A DNA stretch of 64,000 bases from the NCBI RefSeq assembly GCF_000219625.1, contig NC_018215.1, forward strand, positions 620,001 through 684,000. Reading direction: 5' to 3'. Made by a program: the position numbers and the translations under genes. Below, in pieces: positions 42,800-54,397 of the stretch; position 1 is the stretch's first letter, and each line of letters starts with the position of its first letter. The notes under the pieces are model-generated. The model was not told the DNA's origin. It made no database searches and saw nothing but the letters and a program-made list of their open reading frames with translations. The stretch comes from Zymoseptoria tritici IPO323. Taxonomy: Eukaryota > Ascomycota > Dothideomycetes > Mycosphaerellales > Mycosphaerellaceae.

Positions 42800-44743
42800 A
42801 TGTCGGCGGACAGGCATCATGGTCGCGGACGTCCAGCGTCGCCTATGACAATCGACGGCGACACCCCGGACAGTGCTGCCACGACCCTTCGACCAAGTTC
42901 CGAGATCGACGAGGCAAAATATGCAGACTTCGAACTGGAACGGCTGGAGCAGCGAGTAAGGCTTCGACGGAAAAGCATCGACAGCGAACACACTCTTCCG
43001 TCCGACGACGACGAATATGCACATGGCGACCAACAGCGTCTCCTTGCCCACGATCCCTCCACTGAGACCTCCAATCTCATACCCGAAGATGGCGAACCTC
43101 CTCCAGCATCGTCAGCAGCCCAAAAAGTCTCCTGGTCATCACTCCCTCAGAAATCCCAGCTCCTCATCCTGACACTCTCCCGTCTCTCCGAGCCTTTGAC
43201 TCAGACTTCCCTTCAGGCCTACATGTTCTACCAACTGAAGTCGTTCACCCTTCCCGATGGCTCCACTCCGTCCGACAGCACTGTAGCCTCACAAGCAGGT
43301 ATGCTTGCGGCTGCTTTCACCGGCGCTCAATTCTGCACCGCTATTCTCTGGGGCCGACTCGCAGATTGGGAAGGCCTGGGAAGGAAGAGGGTCATCTTGA
43401 TCGGTCTTTTGGGCACAGCGGTGGGAAGTCTTGGCTTCGGCTTCAGCGGCAGCTTCTGGACGGCGATGGCATGGCGGGCGCTGGGTGGGATTCTCAATGG
43501 AAATGTTGGAGTTATGAGGACGATGATCTCCGAGATTGTGAGGGAGAAGAAATTCCAGAGTCGAGCGTTCCTGTTGATGCCGATGACTTTCAACATCGGA
43601 GTCATTATCGGGCCGCTGCTGGGTGGACTGCTGGCGGATCCAGTTGGAAGCTATCCAGGACTTTTTGCGCCCGGTGGAAAATTCGGCGGGAAGGATGGAG
43701 TGTGGTTGTTTGTCAGATTCCCTTATGCGCTGCCGAATCTGATCAATGCGACTTTCCTGCTCGGTAGTGCATTGTGTGTTCTCTTTGGGCTAGAGGAGAC
43801 GCTGGTATCGATCCGGCACAAGCCCGACTACCCGCTGAGATTTTCAAGATGGCTGATCAGGATCGTGTTCCGACGGCAACCGCGCCAAACTTACACTGCC
43901 ATCGCCGAACAAGACTTCGCTCCAACGGACATCGAGCTCAACGCACCCTCCTCCCCAACACCGCTCAAGCCTCGACAGAAGCTCCCCTTCCGCCGGATCT
44001 GGACATCGAACCTCCTCCTCACACTCCTGTCCCACGGGATCCTAGCCGGACACGTCGGTACCTTTTCCAACCTACTCTTCGTCTTCCTCTCGACACCGCG
44101 GTACAATCCATCGGAATCGCCAACCAAGAACACCCTCCCTCTACCACCCAACTATCGACCCGACGCTCCATTCACCTTCACCGGCGGTCTCGCCCTCCCA
44201 CCGCCTTCCATCGGCGCCGCTCTCTCCATTATCGGCGTCATCGGCATCTCCCTCCAACTCCTTCTCTACCCCACCATGTCTTTCCGTCTCGGCACGACTC
44301 GCTCCTACCGCTACTCCCTCATGCTCTTCCCCGTCTCCTGCACGCTGGTACCCTACCTCGCCACCATCCCTTCCTCGAACGCTCCGCCCGCTCAAGCTTC
44401 CGGCGTGCTAGTCTGGATGGCCATCGCCGTTGTGCTTGCGATACAAGTCATGGCGAGGACGTTCGCTTTGCCGAGTACGGCTATCCTGGTTAATAATGCG
44501 AGTCCGCATCCGAGTGTGCTGGGCACGGTGCATGGAATTGGGCAGAGTGTAAGTTCGTTAACGAGGACTCTCGGACCGGTGGCGGCGGGGTGGTTGTATG
44601 GTGTGGGTTTAAGGAAGGGTGTGGTTGGGTTGGCGTGGTGGGTTATGGCGTGCGTTGCGGTGCTTGGAACTATGGCGGGAAGGTGGGTCAAAGAGGGAGA
44701 CGGGCATGAGATTTTGTTAGAGGGAGAAGAGGAGAAGGGATGA
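42800..44743 (+). CDS. Major facilitator superfamily transporter (DHA1-like)
   Basis: A single exon of 647 residues from ATG 42800 (MSADRHHGRGRP); the frame extends nine codons upstream without an ATG. A ~110-residue polar cytoplasmic N-terminus is followed by about twelve hydrophobic helices. Motif A of the superfamily is clear after helix 2 (GRLADWEGLGRKR), and NVGVMRTMISEIV and GPLLGGLLADPVG match helices 4-5. A central loop of about 90 residues separates the halves, and the last helix is followed by an acidic tail. The sequence resembles fungal DHA1 / tetracycline-resistance and ZIFL-like proton antiporters. The substrate cannot be told. No biosynthetic backbone gene is adjacent, so a role in detoxification or metabolite export is only a guess. 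Confidence 0.88.
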   Translation: MSADRHHGRGRPASPMTIDGDTPDSAATTLRPSSEIDEAKYADFELERLEQRVRLRRKSIDSEHTLPSDDDEYAHGDQQRLLAHDPSTETSNLIPEDGEPPPASSAAQKVSWSSLPQKSQLLILTLSRLSEPLTQTSLQAYMFYQLKSFTLPDGSTPSDSTVASQAGMLAAAFTGAQFCTAILWGRLADWEGLGRKRVILIGLLGTAVGSLGFGFSGSFWTAMAWRALGGILNGNVGVMRTMISEIVREKKFQSRAFLLMPMTFNIGVIIGPLLGGLLADPVGSYPGLFAPGGKFGGKDGVWLFVRFPYALPNLINATFLLGSALCVLFGLEETLVSIRHKPDYPLRFSRWLIRIVFRRQPRQTYTAIAEQDFAPTDIELNAPSSPTPLKPRQKLPFRRIWTSNLLLTLLSHGILAGHVGTFSNLLFVFLSTPRYNPSESPTKNTLPLPPNYRPDAPFTFTGGLALPPPSIGAALSIIGVIGISLQLLLYPTMSFRLGTTRSYRYSLMLFPVSCTLVPYLATIPSSNAPPAQASGVLVWMAIAVVLAIQVMARTFALPSTAILVNNASPHPSVLGTVHGIGQSVSSLTRTLGPVAAGWLYGVGLRKGVVGLAWWVMACVAVLGTMAGRWVKEGDGHEILLEGEEEKG

Positions 44744-45400
44744 TCGGAAGGGATGGATCGAAGTTTTGAGAACGGTACACAGGCATCGATCAGCTTGGTC
44801 AGGACCACAAGCGGAAGACGCCCAGCGTCAGCTGTGTTCGGTGCTGCAATTGACACAGTACCGTCAGCGTTGCGCTTGTCCAAAGGTTCGACATATCTCG
44901 CATTTGCAAGGCTTGCATGCAATGGGCCGGAGCATCGACCAATTCGTGGCGCTGTCAAGAACTTAGAACTCTTTGATGTCGACTGGACCCGTCAATGTTC
45001 TTGACGATTCTCCCTGCTCAATCGAGGCCTGCAAGGTTTCCAGCGTTGTGAAGGAGGACTCTCGTATTCGTGGGAGGGACCCAGTCATGGTTTCGGGATC
45101 CATCCGGCTTACGGCGACTTTTTGTCTGGATTCACGCTCATCAGTCGCAGATGGACGGAAATGCTGCGCACCAAAAACTACTGGCAACGATCCGCGGAAG
45201 AAGACCTCTCAAGACCAACTTCAGGGAATTCGAGCACAAGCGGAGAGGAAAGTGAGAAGGAAGTCCATGAAGCTCGCAGATCGCAATTCCATTGACATCT
45301 CAGCTACTCACGAAGTAACGATTTCTCACCAAATGACTTTGCCAATAGTCGCCCCGTTGAGCCTTGCTGCTCCGCTCCACTCCATCGACCCATCTCGGTG
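44744..45400. other. Intergenic, no gene recognised
   Basis: Follows the MFS gene. Several mid-length open frames exist on both strands (for example 44973-45461 plus), but none shows a family block, signal peptide or coherent splice structure. Confidence 0.35.
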
Positions 45401-45409
45401 TTCATCCCA

Positions 45410-45553
45410 TTCGCACGGTGTGATGGCTCATTGCGCTCGCCGGCCTTTGCGCGCCTTCTGATGTCCACCCAATTCCTCTTTCTCTCCCAATCGCACGGTG
45501 TGGTGATGGCTGCTTGCGCTCGCCGGCCTTTGCGCGCCGTGCTGATGTCCACC
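45410..45553. repeat. Tandem duplication of about 75 bp
   Basis: Two copies (about 45410-45470 and 45489-45553) share CGCACGGTGTG, a TGCGCTCGCCGGCCTTTGCGCGCC block and CTGATGTCCACC. They lie immediately 3' of the small secreted-protein gene at 45586-45882. Confidence 0.75.
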
Positions 45554-45585
45554 CTGTGTCCACCTCCGTCGCCTGGAGCTCCCAC

Positions 45586-45882
45586 TCACTTGCCGATATC
45601 CGACCCCCAAGGAATGCAGTGGCATTTGCCGTTGTTCCTGAGCGCGATGAATGTCAGCACATGTGATCAGACGGCGAATCACTTGTGAACAGATACGTAC
45701 CATTGACCCTGGCCGTTGCAGTTCCAGCATTGGTCAGCAATCCTGCACGGGTCCTGTTTCGAGCGTCAGCAAGTGAGAAACATTTTCAAAGCCTGAGAAG
45801 ATCTCACTCCAGAGTTTCCGTGTGCCAGCACCGGAGCGGCGAGCCCGATCAAAATGGCAGCGAGGATGTTGATGAGCTTCAT
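45586..45882 (-). CDS. Very small secreted cysteine-rich protein
   Basis: Three exons: 45808-45882, 45701-45753 and 45586-45637, with introns of 54 and 63 bp (GTGAGA...ACAG; GTACGT...TCAG). They splice in phase to 59 residues. A strong signal peptide (MKLINILAAILIGLAAPVLA) precedes a ~39-residue mature peptide with five cysteines in the contexts DPCRI, QCWNC and KCHCI, rich in Gly, Asn and Trp. The stop overlaps a donor-like GTGAGT, so a further exon, perhaps with a sixth cysteine, is possible. The alternative acceptor in intron 1 gives an immediate stop, which supports the model. No family is recognised. It is an effector- or antimicrobial-type candidate by size and composition only. Confidence 0.6.
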
Positions 45883-47119
45883 GTTTGCTTGTTGGTATGA
45901 GAATGGCCCTGTCCTGCTAGAGTCAACTCTCTATCGGCTCGCCATGCCGCGGCTTCTGCCAGAAGTGTAATACTAATGTTGGACACTGCTTGTCACAGGA
46001 CGGCATGAAGAAGCAGTATGAAACACAGGTTGGAAAGGAGACGAACCCCTTCGAAATCGATGGGATTCCTCGAGACTCTCAATGTCTTCTCCTTTCGTCT
46101 ATTGTTTTGCAAAGGCCGTGTCTTGCTCGCATTGCACTATCGACAACCACGGGTATCGCCGCCTGGTATCGCAATCAGATGCAACATTGGCCGGTTGGGG
46201 CGCCATGTCGCGCTGAAAGCGGCTCTGTGCTCTGTGGAGGGCCCGGTGGCAGGGCTGGCCAATTTGGCACTCCTCGCTCGTCTGGTCACATCAGCATCTC
46301 TTCCGGAGTCCGTCCAATATCACGCTGCCAGGCCCGCTCGTGACAACGTTGGTCTAGTCCTACGCCGAGTGCGTTTTCGTCCGAGTCGAGTAACGCAAAG
46401 ATCACCATCAGACACTCAGCATCAATGTATCCCCTCACGGTATACGCTCATGCCCGCGTGATCGTCGGCCCATTGCGGCTTGATCACAGCTCGGAAGATG
46501 CGCGGTACATTCGACGCCGATCACGACTCCAGGAGACTCAATCCACGCCTCCCACGGAAAGATGCTCCCTGACTATTTTCTTCCTCGCCTGGTGGCGCTA
46601 GAAGAGAACGCGAGACCTGTGTTGCTCATCTCATTGGAAATTCTGACGTTCCAGGTGTGAGTTGATTGGCTGTGAGCTCCTCCTGCGGAACACCACTCCT
46701 GGTCACCGGGTGGGTGAAGCGATCGTGTCACACTCTGATACAGACGGCGTATTTAGTCCATGTCCGCAAGAGCTCGACTTGATGAGAGAGACAACGGAGT
46801 TGAGTGGCTCAAGATCTTGATCTTGACGGTCTGGGCCATCACCGGCAGAGGAAGAAGGCGTTCTTGGTCAACTCCGCGGACCATGCGGTCACGACCGAGC
46901 ATCCAAATCACTGAGTCCGCTGGTACCACGCTGGATTTTCCCCTATTTGGGACCGGATGGGTGTGTCGCCGCAGAATCATCTCACGAGACGGCTCGAGGT
47001 CGAAGTACGTGTGAGGCAAGACTGCTAGGATGGCCTCAATGCGTAACCTATGGTCGAGATCATTGCGTGCTTTCTTTGATTCGGCGACGGTGTCGAGCTG
47101 TCGAGATCGACGGATCTTC
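45883..47119. other. Intergenic, no gene recognised
   Basis: About 1.2 kb upstream of the small secreted-protein gene. Open frames such as 46018-46461 plus have no family features. Confidence 0.35.
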
Positions 47120-48133
47120 TCCGAAGGCTCGGAGTATTCCCATCAGATTGGTAGCTGGGCATCCCCATCCACGAGTTCACTCTTAGGACAAGGTGAGGTG
47201 CAAGTCTCCTCTATTCCGCAGTCGATCTCTCCCGGTTCGATAGGCTCATCGTTGATCGCTTGCAGACTTCTCGCTGGCTGTCTCACGATGACATCCGTTC
47301 CCTCAACGCTGTCATCCTGCGCTGGAACGGGACGATCCTACGTTTGCTCCATGTGGGGAGGAGGACTTGGAGCAGATCTACTGCTGCCAAATCTCTCCTC
47401 GAGCAGCGAACCAGACGGCTCTTTCTTGACCAGGTTCCCTTTGCCCTTGGTTGGCAAAGTCTCAAGATGTGCCTCGATATTGGCGACGGAATGGGTTCTT
47501 GGGGTCGCCAATCTTGGTGGATCAGCAAGCTGTTTCCGCGGCACTTGTTTCATTCTCTTCGCCTCCTTACGTTGCATAATGTAGGCCAGAAATGTAGGAC
47601 CTAACCCCATTGGATGGCTGTGCTTTCGTTGAACTGATTTGCTCCTTTTCAGCCGGATATCGATCGATCATCCCGGATCTTCCACCCTCGAAGTTGGAGA
47701 CCAGTCCTCGCCCACTAGATAACGTCGTCTGACCGATGTTGACATCTCTTTCAGGAACCTCAGCTGACGGTGGTGCATCAAGAGGCGCCAGATCTTGTTG
47801 CCTTGCGTCTCTTGTCTTCTTCTTCCGGATGACCCCCAGATCACGCTGCTCCGAATGACTCTCATTGACCGGGGCGCCTGTATCGATTCTGGTCACGTTT
47901 CCGCCCGAATGTTCGTCGTTAAGAGTGCTCTCCTTCCTTTTAGTTGAAAACAGCGCTGGCCTCTTGAAACCTTGTCGCTGCCTCGTTGGGCAAGTGTCGA
48001 CGATTTGTCCAATTCAGACTGGTCCGGAATGGGAGCAGGGAGCGGAGTTTAATTCCTGTACGTGGGATCGGGGTTAGGGGTAGAATTCCAACACATCGTT
48101 CGACTCGCTTCGGATCTGCTGCATGGAAGCCGA
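47120..48133 (-). other. Probable further exons of the adjacent membrane-protein gene
   Basis: Minus-strand stretches at about 47567-47960 (FSTKRKESTLNDEHSGGN ... SSGRGLVSNFEGG) and 47338-47610 (QRKEAKRMKQVPRKQ ... LVKKEPSGSLLEERFG) are open, polar and coding-like but lack start codons. A phase-compatible donor lies at the stop of the upstream exon (GCAT|GTGATC, about 48137). Splice sites between the pieces are ambiguous, so exact exons are not given. If joined, they would extend a disordered, charged tail. Confidence 0.35.
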
Positions 48134-49832
48134 TCACATGCGTTTTCGATCTTGATATATGATTCGCTCGGGAGACTCATCGTGCTCGTCGTCATGAAGT
48201 GATATGCCCCCACGGCCACCTTCTTCGCTGAACGAGTCGGATTCAGTTGCATCTTCTTGGTCTGAATTTGGAAGCGCGACTGTGCCGTTTGTCTGTGGGC
48301 CTCTTCCACGGGATACGACTTCTGGACTCGATGTCGGTGAGGCGGTCGTCGGTTCCTCTAGCAGTGGTGTTGTGTCCATTCGAATACCTGCAGGGGCTTG
48401 GGTCGACGAGGTCGGGGAGCTGGGAATGACTGTGGAAGAGGGCGCGGGATCTTCTGCTGGAGGTTCTTCAGACAAGCACGGCCGGTCGAGACGGGGGACC
48501 TCAGCTTTTCTGCATTCCTCCTGCGTTTCTTCTTCACGTTCGCCGCAACTGGTTTTGCTATCAGGGAGAGTCGATGTCGACGGCTCATCCTTATTGAGAC
48601 ACAACTCGGGATCCTTCTTGACAACCCCCGTCGCGCAGGCGAGACTGCCTGTGCCATCCTCTGTCGTGTGTCGAGGAGGATCGTCGTTGCCTGGCATCGC
48701 CTCGGCATCTCTGTCCGCTTCCAGGTACTCGGCTGTTGTAGGTTGTCTGGTAAGATTCTTTAGCTTGTCACCCTATGTTGCATCTGCTGATTTCTTACCT
48801 AGGCACGTAAGCTCGCAGTCTTAGCCCAGAGAAGCGCCGTGGTTTCTTCGTATCCGAGTTTGCCTTCTTCTTCAACTCGAGGTCCTGCCGAGCTGTGTCA
48901 TTGCCATGGTCAGAGGAACATCGCTGACGCCCGACAACGTCCTTGTCCAGTCCGCCGTTGTACGAGATGCTTTGCTTCCTCTTCTTCGTGAGTGTATTTC
49001 CTTCGAGTCCATATATGTAGATCTGTGCCTTGAAAGTATCCTTGGGCGTTGTCGTTTCGCCGCTTCTGATTTGGCGCGGAGGATTCCCTGATCTGCTGTC
49101 ACGAGAGTGAGACTGAGCTTTTGCAGTTCTTTGTCGACCAAACAGCTGGTTGATTGCCTCCACCCGTTGGGCCATCGCAGATCGATGTGACAGCGGAATC
49201 GCTGGCTCCGGAGCAGCTGCAGGCCCGGCAATGGCAGTAGTGAGAGCCTGCCGCGGTGGCTGGGAAGGGAACACCACTTCCAAGCCGATCATGAGTACGA
49301 GAAGGCAGAAGAGGGCGATCAGGTAAGGACCAATGACTGTGATTGTTTCACCTACCACCGAGCGCCAGATGCTGTAGCCGTGCCGAGCAAGGAACCAGGA
49401 CCCGGCGAGCGTAGCTTGACAAAGTGCAGCGATACAAGGCATGGCGAAGTCGGTGAGGCCAGTCAATGACATGCCTGCGAGTGCGGTGATCATTCTTTGA
49501 CCGAAGTCTACCAACAACAGAAGAAGTCGCAGTGTAAAAGATCCAGTCTCCGCTGCCAGCCATGGGATCTCCGCAATCAGACATGGAAATGCTTCGACAG
49601 CATGCTGGATGCCCGCGATGGCGACCAAGTAACAGCGAATGATGCACGCCAGGAGCTATGAATCGGTCGTCAGTGCATCGTTCGCAAATTAGTCTGAGCG
49701 GCCGCAGCATACTACCAAATCTCCGGGAACGAGAATGATCCATATCGAGGGCTGCCTGTAGAGGTTGTACCAGTCGGTCAAAGCATTTACCAGCACGGCG
49801 ACGACTGCGAGAGGGAACCAAGCGTGGACCAT
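48134..49832 (-). CDS. Multi-pass membrane protein with disordered tail, unrecognised
   Basis: Three confident exons: 49716-49832, 48799-49655 and 48134-48746, with introns of 60 and 52 bp. The second splice (CCTAG|GTAAGA to CCAG|ACAACC) is in phase and removes an apparent stop. This gives 528 residues if the TGA at 48134 is real, or more if exons at 47.1-48.1 kb belong. The N-terminal ~190 residues hold about five hydrophobic segments (WFPLAVVAVLVNAL, SIWIILVPGDLLLACIIRCY, LRLLLLLVDFGQRMI, VIGPYLIALFCLLVLMIGLE). The rest is polar and Ser/Pro/Glu-rich with KKRKQ and KKPRR basic clusters. I do not recognise the family. The next gene on the same strand has a similar plan (short N-terminal membrane part, long disordered tail), and both have a 117-bp first exon ending at a codon boundary. 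Confidence 0.6.
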
Positions 49833-50175
49833 CCCGGGCGTATTGAGGCAGAGAGATTTGAAGAGAAGTACCCTCGTCTCTCAAGATGATACTTCAGATG
49901 ACTGATATGTGAATTCGATGAACCGTAGCAAGTTGAGACATGGTTGACGTCCGGTTTGCCCCATTCCGAAGGAGGTGAAGAATTTCATGTATCTAAGACA
50001 TGCATCAGCGAAGACACTTTTTCTGTTTGCGAGAACTGACATCCAGTGAAGTCTCAGCGCATCGGCAAGAAGTCGAGCGTAACATGAAAAACCATCGGAA
50101 CCGCAGATACGACGGTCCAGATACGACTGTCGTGCTAGGATACATCAGCTATCTTCAGAGCCCAGAGACACCTGC
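49833..50175. other. Intergenic between same-strand membrane-protein genes
   Basis: 343 bp holding the 3' end of one gene and the promoter of the next. Nothing else was seen. Confidence 0.4.
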
Positions 50176-52829
50176 CTAATTTCTGCCCCTTCCTCTCTCT
50201 CCGCCCCTGCCTCTTCCTCCGCCTCTTCCTCTTCCTCCGCCTCTTCCTCTTCCCCCACCCCTTCCTCTTCCTCCACCCCTTCCTCCTCCTCTGCCGTTCT
50301 GATCCCCAGAGCCCTGTACCTGCGCCGATCTTGCCTCCGCTAGACTTGCGTCAATCTCAGCTTGGGTCCGACCTTGGAGTATTCCTCCCTGCGGTGTGCC
50401 AGATTGCCGAGCATGAGCCTGCGGCGAACCTTGCTGTCTGCCTTTCGGAGAGTTCCGGTGATTCCCACGAGATGCTTGTCCTGGTTGCGATGCGTTCTGG
50501 TCCGACAAGCTGCGCTCATTATTGCTTGGTGCGTTATTTGCCGGGATGTTTTGGGATGGAGCGTTGATCGACTCTTGGTTTCCTCCACGACCTGAATTAC
50601 GGTGCTGAGGATGATGAGTCGAAGAAGATGCTTCAGAATGAGAGTCCTCTTCAGAGCGATCCCGTCCTGGTTCCATTTGCTGAGGCGAATGTCCTTGGTG
50701 TGAGGTCTGTGATTGCTCACGGCTGCTATCTTCCCTGTAGTCCTCTTCCCTGTAGTCCTCTTCCCTGTAGTCCTCTTCCCTGTAGTCCTCTTCCCTGTAG
50801 TCCTCTTCCCTGTAGTCCGACAGTCCGTCGTCAAGATAGTCCGAGAGAGGACTTTGACTGGAGGCACGACTTTGATCACTTTGCGTCTGGTATCCCTCGT
50901 CTCCCACCTCGGTCGCATACGGCTGCTTTGATGTAGCGGCTTTTCTCCACCACTCTTCTGTCAGCAGTTCGTTGCGAACCTGCTGCCTCAGCCTGTAGTA
51001 CTCGCCTTCCTTCCACTCAGCAGCTTGGGCTTCCAACCTCGCGGCCTGCTCCGCTATATTCTTGGTAGCTTCTCTGAGTTCTCTTCGCTGCATGGAGGTC
51101 GACTGGCCCTCCTTCGTAAATGACGAGTCTGTAATCGCTGTTTCGTGAAATAGCTGTTCTGCGACTTGTGGATCGGGAGCTTGATGCACTGCAATGACCT
51201 CCGCCTCCGCTGGTGTTGGAACATCCCCCTCTTCTACGATTGGGGCTGGAGTCTGCCACTTCTTCGGATGATAACTTTCTCCCTGTGCGTTCATGCCGGT
51301 CGGCCTCAATGGAATGAGGCTCAAGATGTGGTTGAGCTGGTAGTACGGATGATCATTGTAGATCTCCACAGATTCACCCTTCAGGCCTGCGAGGATATTC
51401 GCGATCCCTACAGTCTGTTGTATCAAAGGTTGGAGTTCCCGACATCGAGCTTGGGACTTCTGTCCGTCGGGTCCTTCGATCGACTCCACAACGTCGTCCA
51501 TGCCCACTGTACTGTGTATCTCCACAGATTCCGGTGATATTGCTGTCTCATGATCTGTGCTGGTAATGTCGTCTTGGAGCAGCTCAAGCAGCCCCACAAC
51601 TTCCATCAGTTCGCACTCCACAGTCGGGTGTGCAGCGAAAGGCGAACAGTCACTTCCTGCAGCAGCAGAAGTAACTCTTTCGAGTCGACTGACGATAGCT
51701 TGAATCTGCTGCGTAATCTTGCGTGGTAGCCATAGAAAGTCGATCGTTCTACCAGCTCGGCCTTGCTTTTCGATAGCAAGATAATCGCCCCAAAGATGTA
51801 GACATTGGCCACGAAGATGTGTGACTTGTCGTGCCACAGCATGAACAGAGGAGTCGAGCGCCAGCGTGGGTGTTCTCTGTTGGCAGCTGGAATCTGACGA
51901 ATCGCTCTGGTTACGTTCATCATCTATTGCTACTTTTGAGGGCCGAGGGCCAGGTTGGCGAGTTAAGCCTCGCGCTCGACACATTGCCATCGTGGGTCGG
52001 GATGCAGATTGCGAGGCACCCTCTTGTCCGGCGATTCTTGTGTCTTTCGGCGAAGACGGACCTGTATGTTGGCTTCCAACAGGCGAAGACCGAGCACGTA
52101 TGGTCGATCTTGGATGGTCCAGTAAGGACGAGTCCATAAGCTGGCTTGTAGTAGCTGGAAGCCCGACATGCTGCTGCTCTCCTCCTTGTGTGCCGCTGCT
52201 GATGAACCCCTCTGAAGTCACTGGCGGTTCCGGGTACTCTTCGAAAGTACCTGCCATGATGGCCTTGTGTGCGCCCGCCTGCGCCGTTGATAGAAGCCCT
52301 AGCACCGACTGCAGCTTTCCTGGAAGCATTCTTGTTGCTACCCGATCCACACGTCCAAAAAGAACGCGTAGACCATACAAAAGAACCGAATTGAGTATAG
52401 ACTTCGGCAACGAGAAGCCCATCATCCTGGCCAACACTTGGAGCTTCGGCGAAGCCCAGAACGCCGCATCGCTTGTGAGCTGTTCAAGATGCGCGTTGAG
52501 TCGATCGAGCAATATCGTAACTGCCATGAGGCTATGAGGGAACATGGCAAAGACCATGCACGTACAGGTGATTATTAATGCCGTATGGTAGAAGGTGTCG
52601 CCGGATTCAGCGGTCCAGTATTTCTTAGCCATTAGGCCATAATCGATGTATCCCTACATAACGACTGTCAGCCCATAACTGAGTAGTTTACAGTAATTAA
52701 CGATGAACGTACCATGGCAATGAGGATCAGTCTCATAGTATGGATCACTTTATCGAGAGGATCCAGATACCAGGGCCGAGTTTTCTGCCCTCGCCCCTGC
52801 TGATGCTGTGGTGCTGACGGTTCGTCCAT
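50176..52829 (-). CDS. Membrane-anchored disordered protein with RGG tail, unrecognised
   Basis: Two exons, 52713-52829 and 50176-52653, with a 59-bp intron (GTACGT...GTAG), give 864 residues starting MDEPSAPQHQQGRGQ. Hydrophobic segments lie in the first ~140 residues (MRLILIAMGYIDYGLM across the splice, ALIITCTCMVFAMFPHSLMA, SILNSVLLYGLRVLFG). The middle has a possible folded helical part (about residues 310-400, TIDFLWLPRKITQQIQAIVS) and an Ala/Glu coiled-coil-like segment (REATKNIAEQAARLEAQAAE). After that come six DYREE repeats, a Gln/Ser/Asn-rich stretch and a C-terminal RGG box (GGGRGRGGGRGRGG). RGG boxes bind RNA or mediate condensation. A membrane protein with an RGG tail is unusual. 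The family is unknown. Confidence 0.7.
50731..50820. repeat. 15-bp tandem repeat, six units
   Basis: TTCCCTGTAGTCCTC is repeated five times exactly and once with a changed end (TTCCCTGTAGTCCGA). On the minus strand it encodes DYREE. The near-perfect identity suggests recent expansion and probable length polymorphism. Confidence 0.95.
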
Positions 52830-54397
52830 ATTGACACTCGGTCGGTTGAGTCTGATGCAAGTCAAGTAACGCCTTCAAGATCACTGTAGCCGGCTACAGT
52901 GGAAGGGAAAAAACCGTGTAAGGAAGCGAAGAAACCGAACGGAAATGGGAATGAGTGGGAAAAGAATGGGTCTCGGCATGCTGGCATCGGTGTCGCTGGT
53001 GTAGGTATCGAAAGGTCGTCTGTCCTTTGTCGCAGCTTGCATATCTATTATTGACTTCTCGCCACCTTTGTATGGGACCTGTGATCAGATGGGAGATTGA
53101 TGAGGTGTAGAACAACAAAGGCACAAAATTTGAGCTGAATGACAATGAACATGAAAGAGAATTATTTTACCGCTGTCTCTCTGCAGGGAGAGAGATCCGT
53201 CCAAGCATTCGCAAGTGGACTCGCACAGCGTCGCACTCTTCCCTGTAAGTACGAACCACTCCTTGCGAAGTGAGTCTGAACAAGATCGTTGTGTCGAAAA
53301 CCCGCACTTCGTATCAATCTGGCACCGAGTAGGCTCTTCCTGCGCTTGACACACCGAGTGCATGTGAATCCGTCCGCTCGCTTGCCGTCACCGCCAGCCT
53401 TCTTTCCGCTGGCACGGTGCCAGAAGGACGACGCTCATTGCCCGGCAGAAGGTCCGGGTCTGTACAATGTGATAGTGAGTTGCGCCGACTCAGATTCCCA
53501 GCGGTAGCCGAGCACGTCTCGTTCAATGAGTGCATTGATCAGTGGCTTCGCGGCTTGTAGCTTCTCGTACGTCATGCTCTCAATGACAAAGGTCTCCTGT
53601 ATCTCCTATGTCGTGTAAGCCGAGCTTGAAGCCTTGAATTGTTCGAGAGATATTAACACACTTCCAAGGCCTCGGAGCCTTCGTCAGTAGCATGAGCATC
53701 GGTATCAGGCATCCTGTGTAGTATGGAGCGTGAATGTCGATGGACGGATGAGAGCGTGATCAGTGTTGGGTCTTGAGCTTGGGATCATGCCGAGCAGGAG
53801 GAGGAGGAGGATGCGAAACGGCGGCGACAGGTCCGCCCGGCTTAGTCACGCTGTGTTAGCGCCATCGTAGGCAAGGAGGTGTACCTTCCATTAGGTCTAC
53901 CAACTTTCTACCTTTACTACCTCACCTTCCGATCGCTGCTATCGTGCGTATTACATACTTTTCTTGGATCGGATCACACGAGATGGCGATGAAGATTCGC
54001 TTGACCAGCACCTCGCCGCTCTCGACAGATATCCGTGTCTTCCTCGGTGTCGATGGCTTCTCTTCTAACACGTGGAGCTGTTTCTAGCGACAGACATCGG
54101 AGAACGTGCTGTTCATGAAGAGAGACGCACAAAGAACCACGATACCACCAAGGAACAGGCGAGCAAGGGAGCCTACAGAATGACACGGCCAGAGGGCTGA
54201 TTTGAGAGACTCCACGGGTCATGGATCTGTACCACTTATTGCGCTCACGACAAAGGCCACGTAATGAGTGGCAACGGAGGCCTCGCGCCATTTTGCTATT
54301 TCTACCTGGCCTCTGAGTCGTGAGTGCTCGATGTCGCAATGCCAATTGTCCAGGTTATATTCATGGAGCACTTCGATATTCCATAAGCAATGGCATG
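52830..54397. other. Intergenic, no gene recognised
   Basis: About 1.57 kb. A 92-codon minus-strand frame with ATG at 53363 has nine or so cysteines but no signal peptide or splice support. The frame at 53974-54345 minus is Arg-rich without family features. Neither is called. Confidence 0.4.

Noticed and set aside
44392..44958. 188-codon minus-strand frame over the MFS gene end
   Set aside because: It is antisense to the transmembrane-coding exon and lacks supporting features.
44973..45461. 162-codon plus-strand frame
   Set aside because: No family block; it runs through the tandem duplication and antisense to nothing known; composition is not protein-like.
53085..53363. 92-codon cysteine-containing minus-strand frame with ATG
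   Set aside because: No signal peptide, no intron support, and cysteines scattered without pattern.
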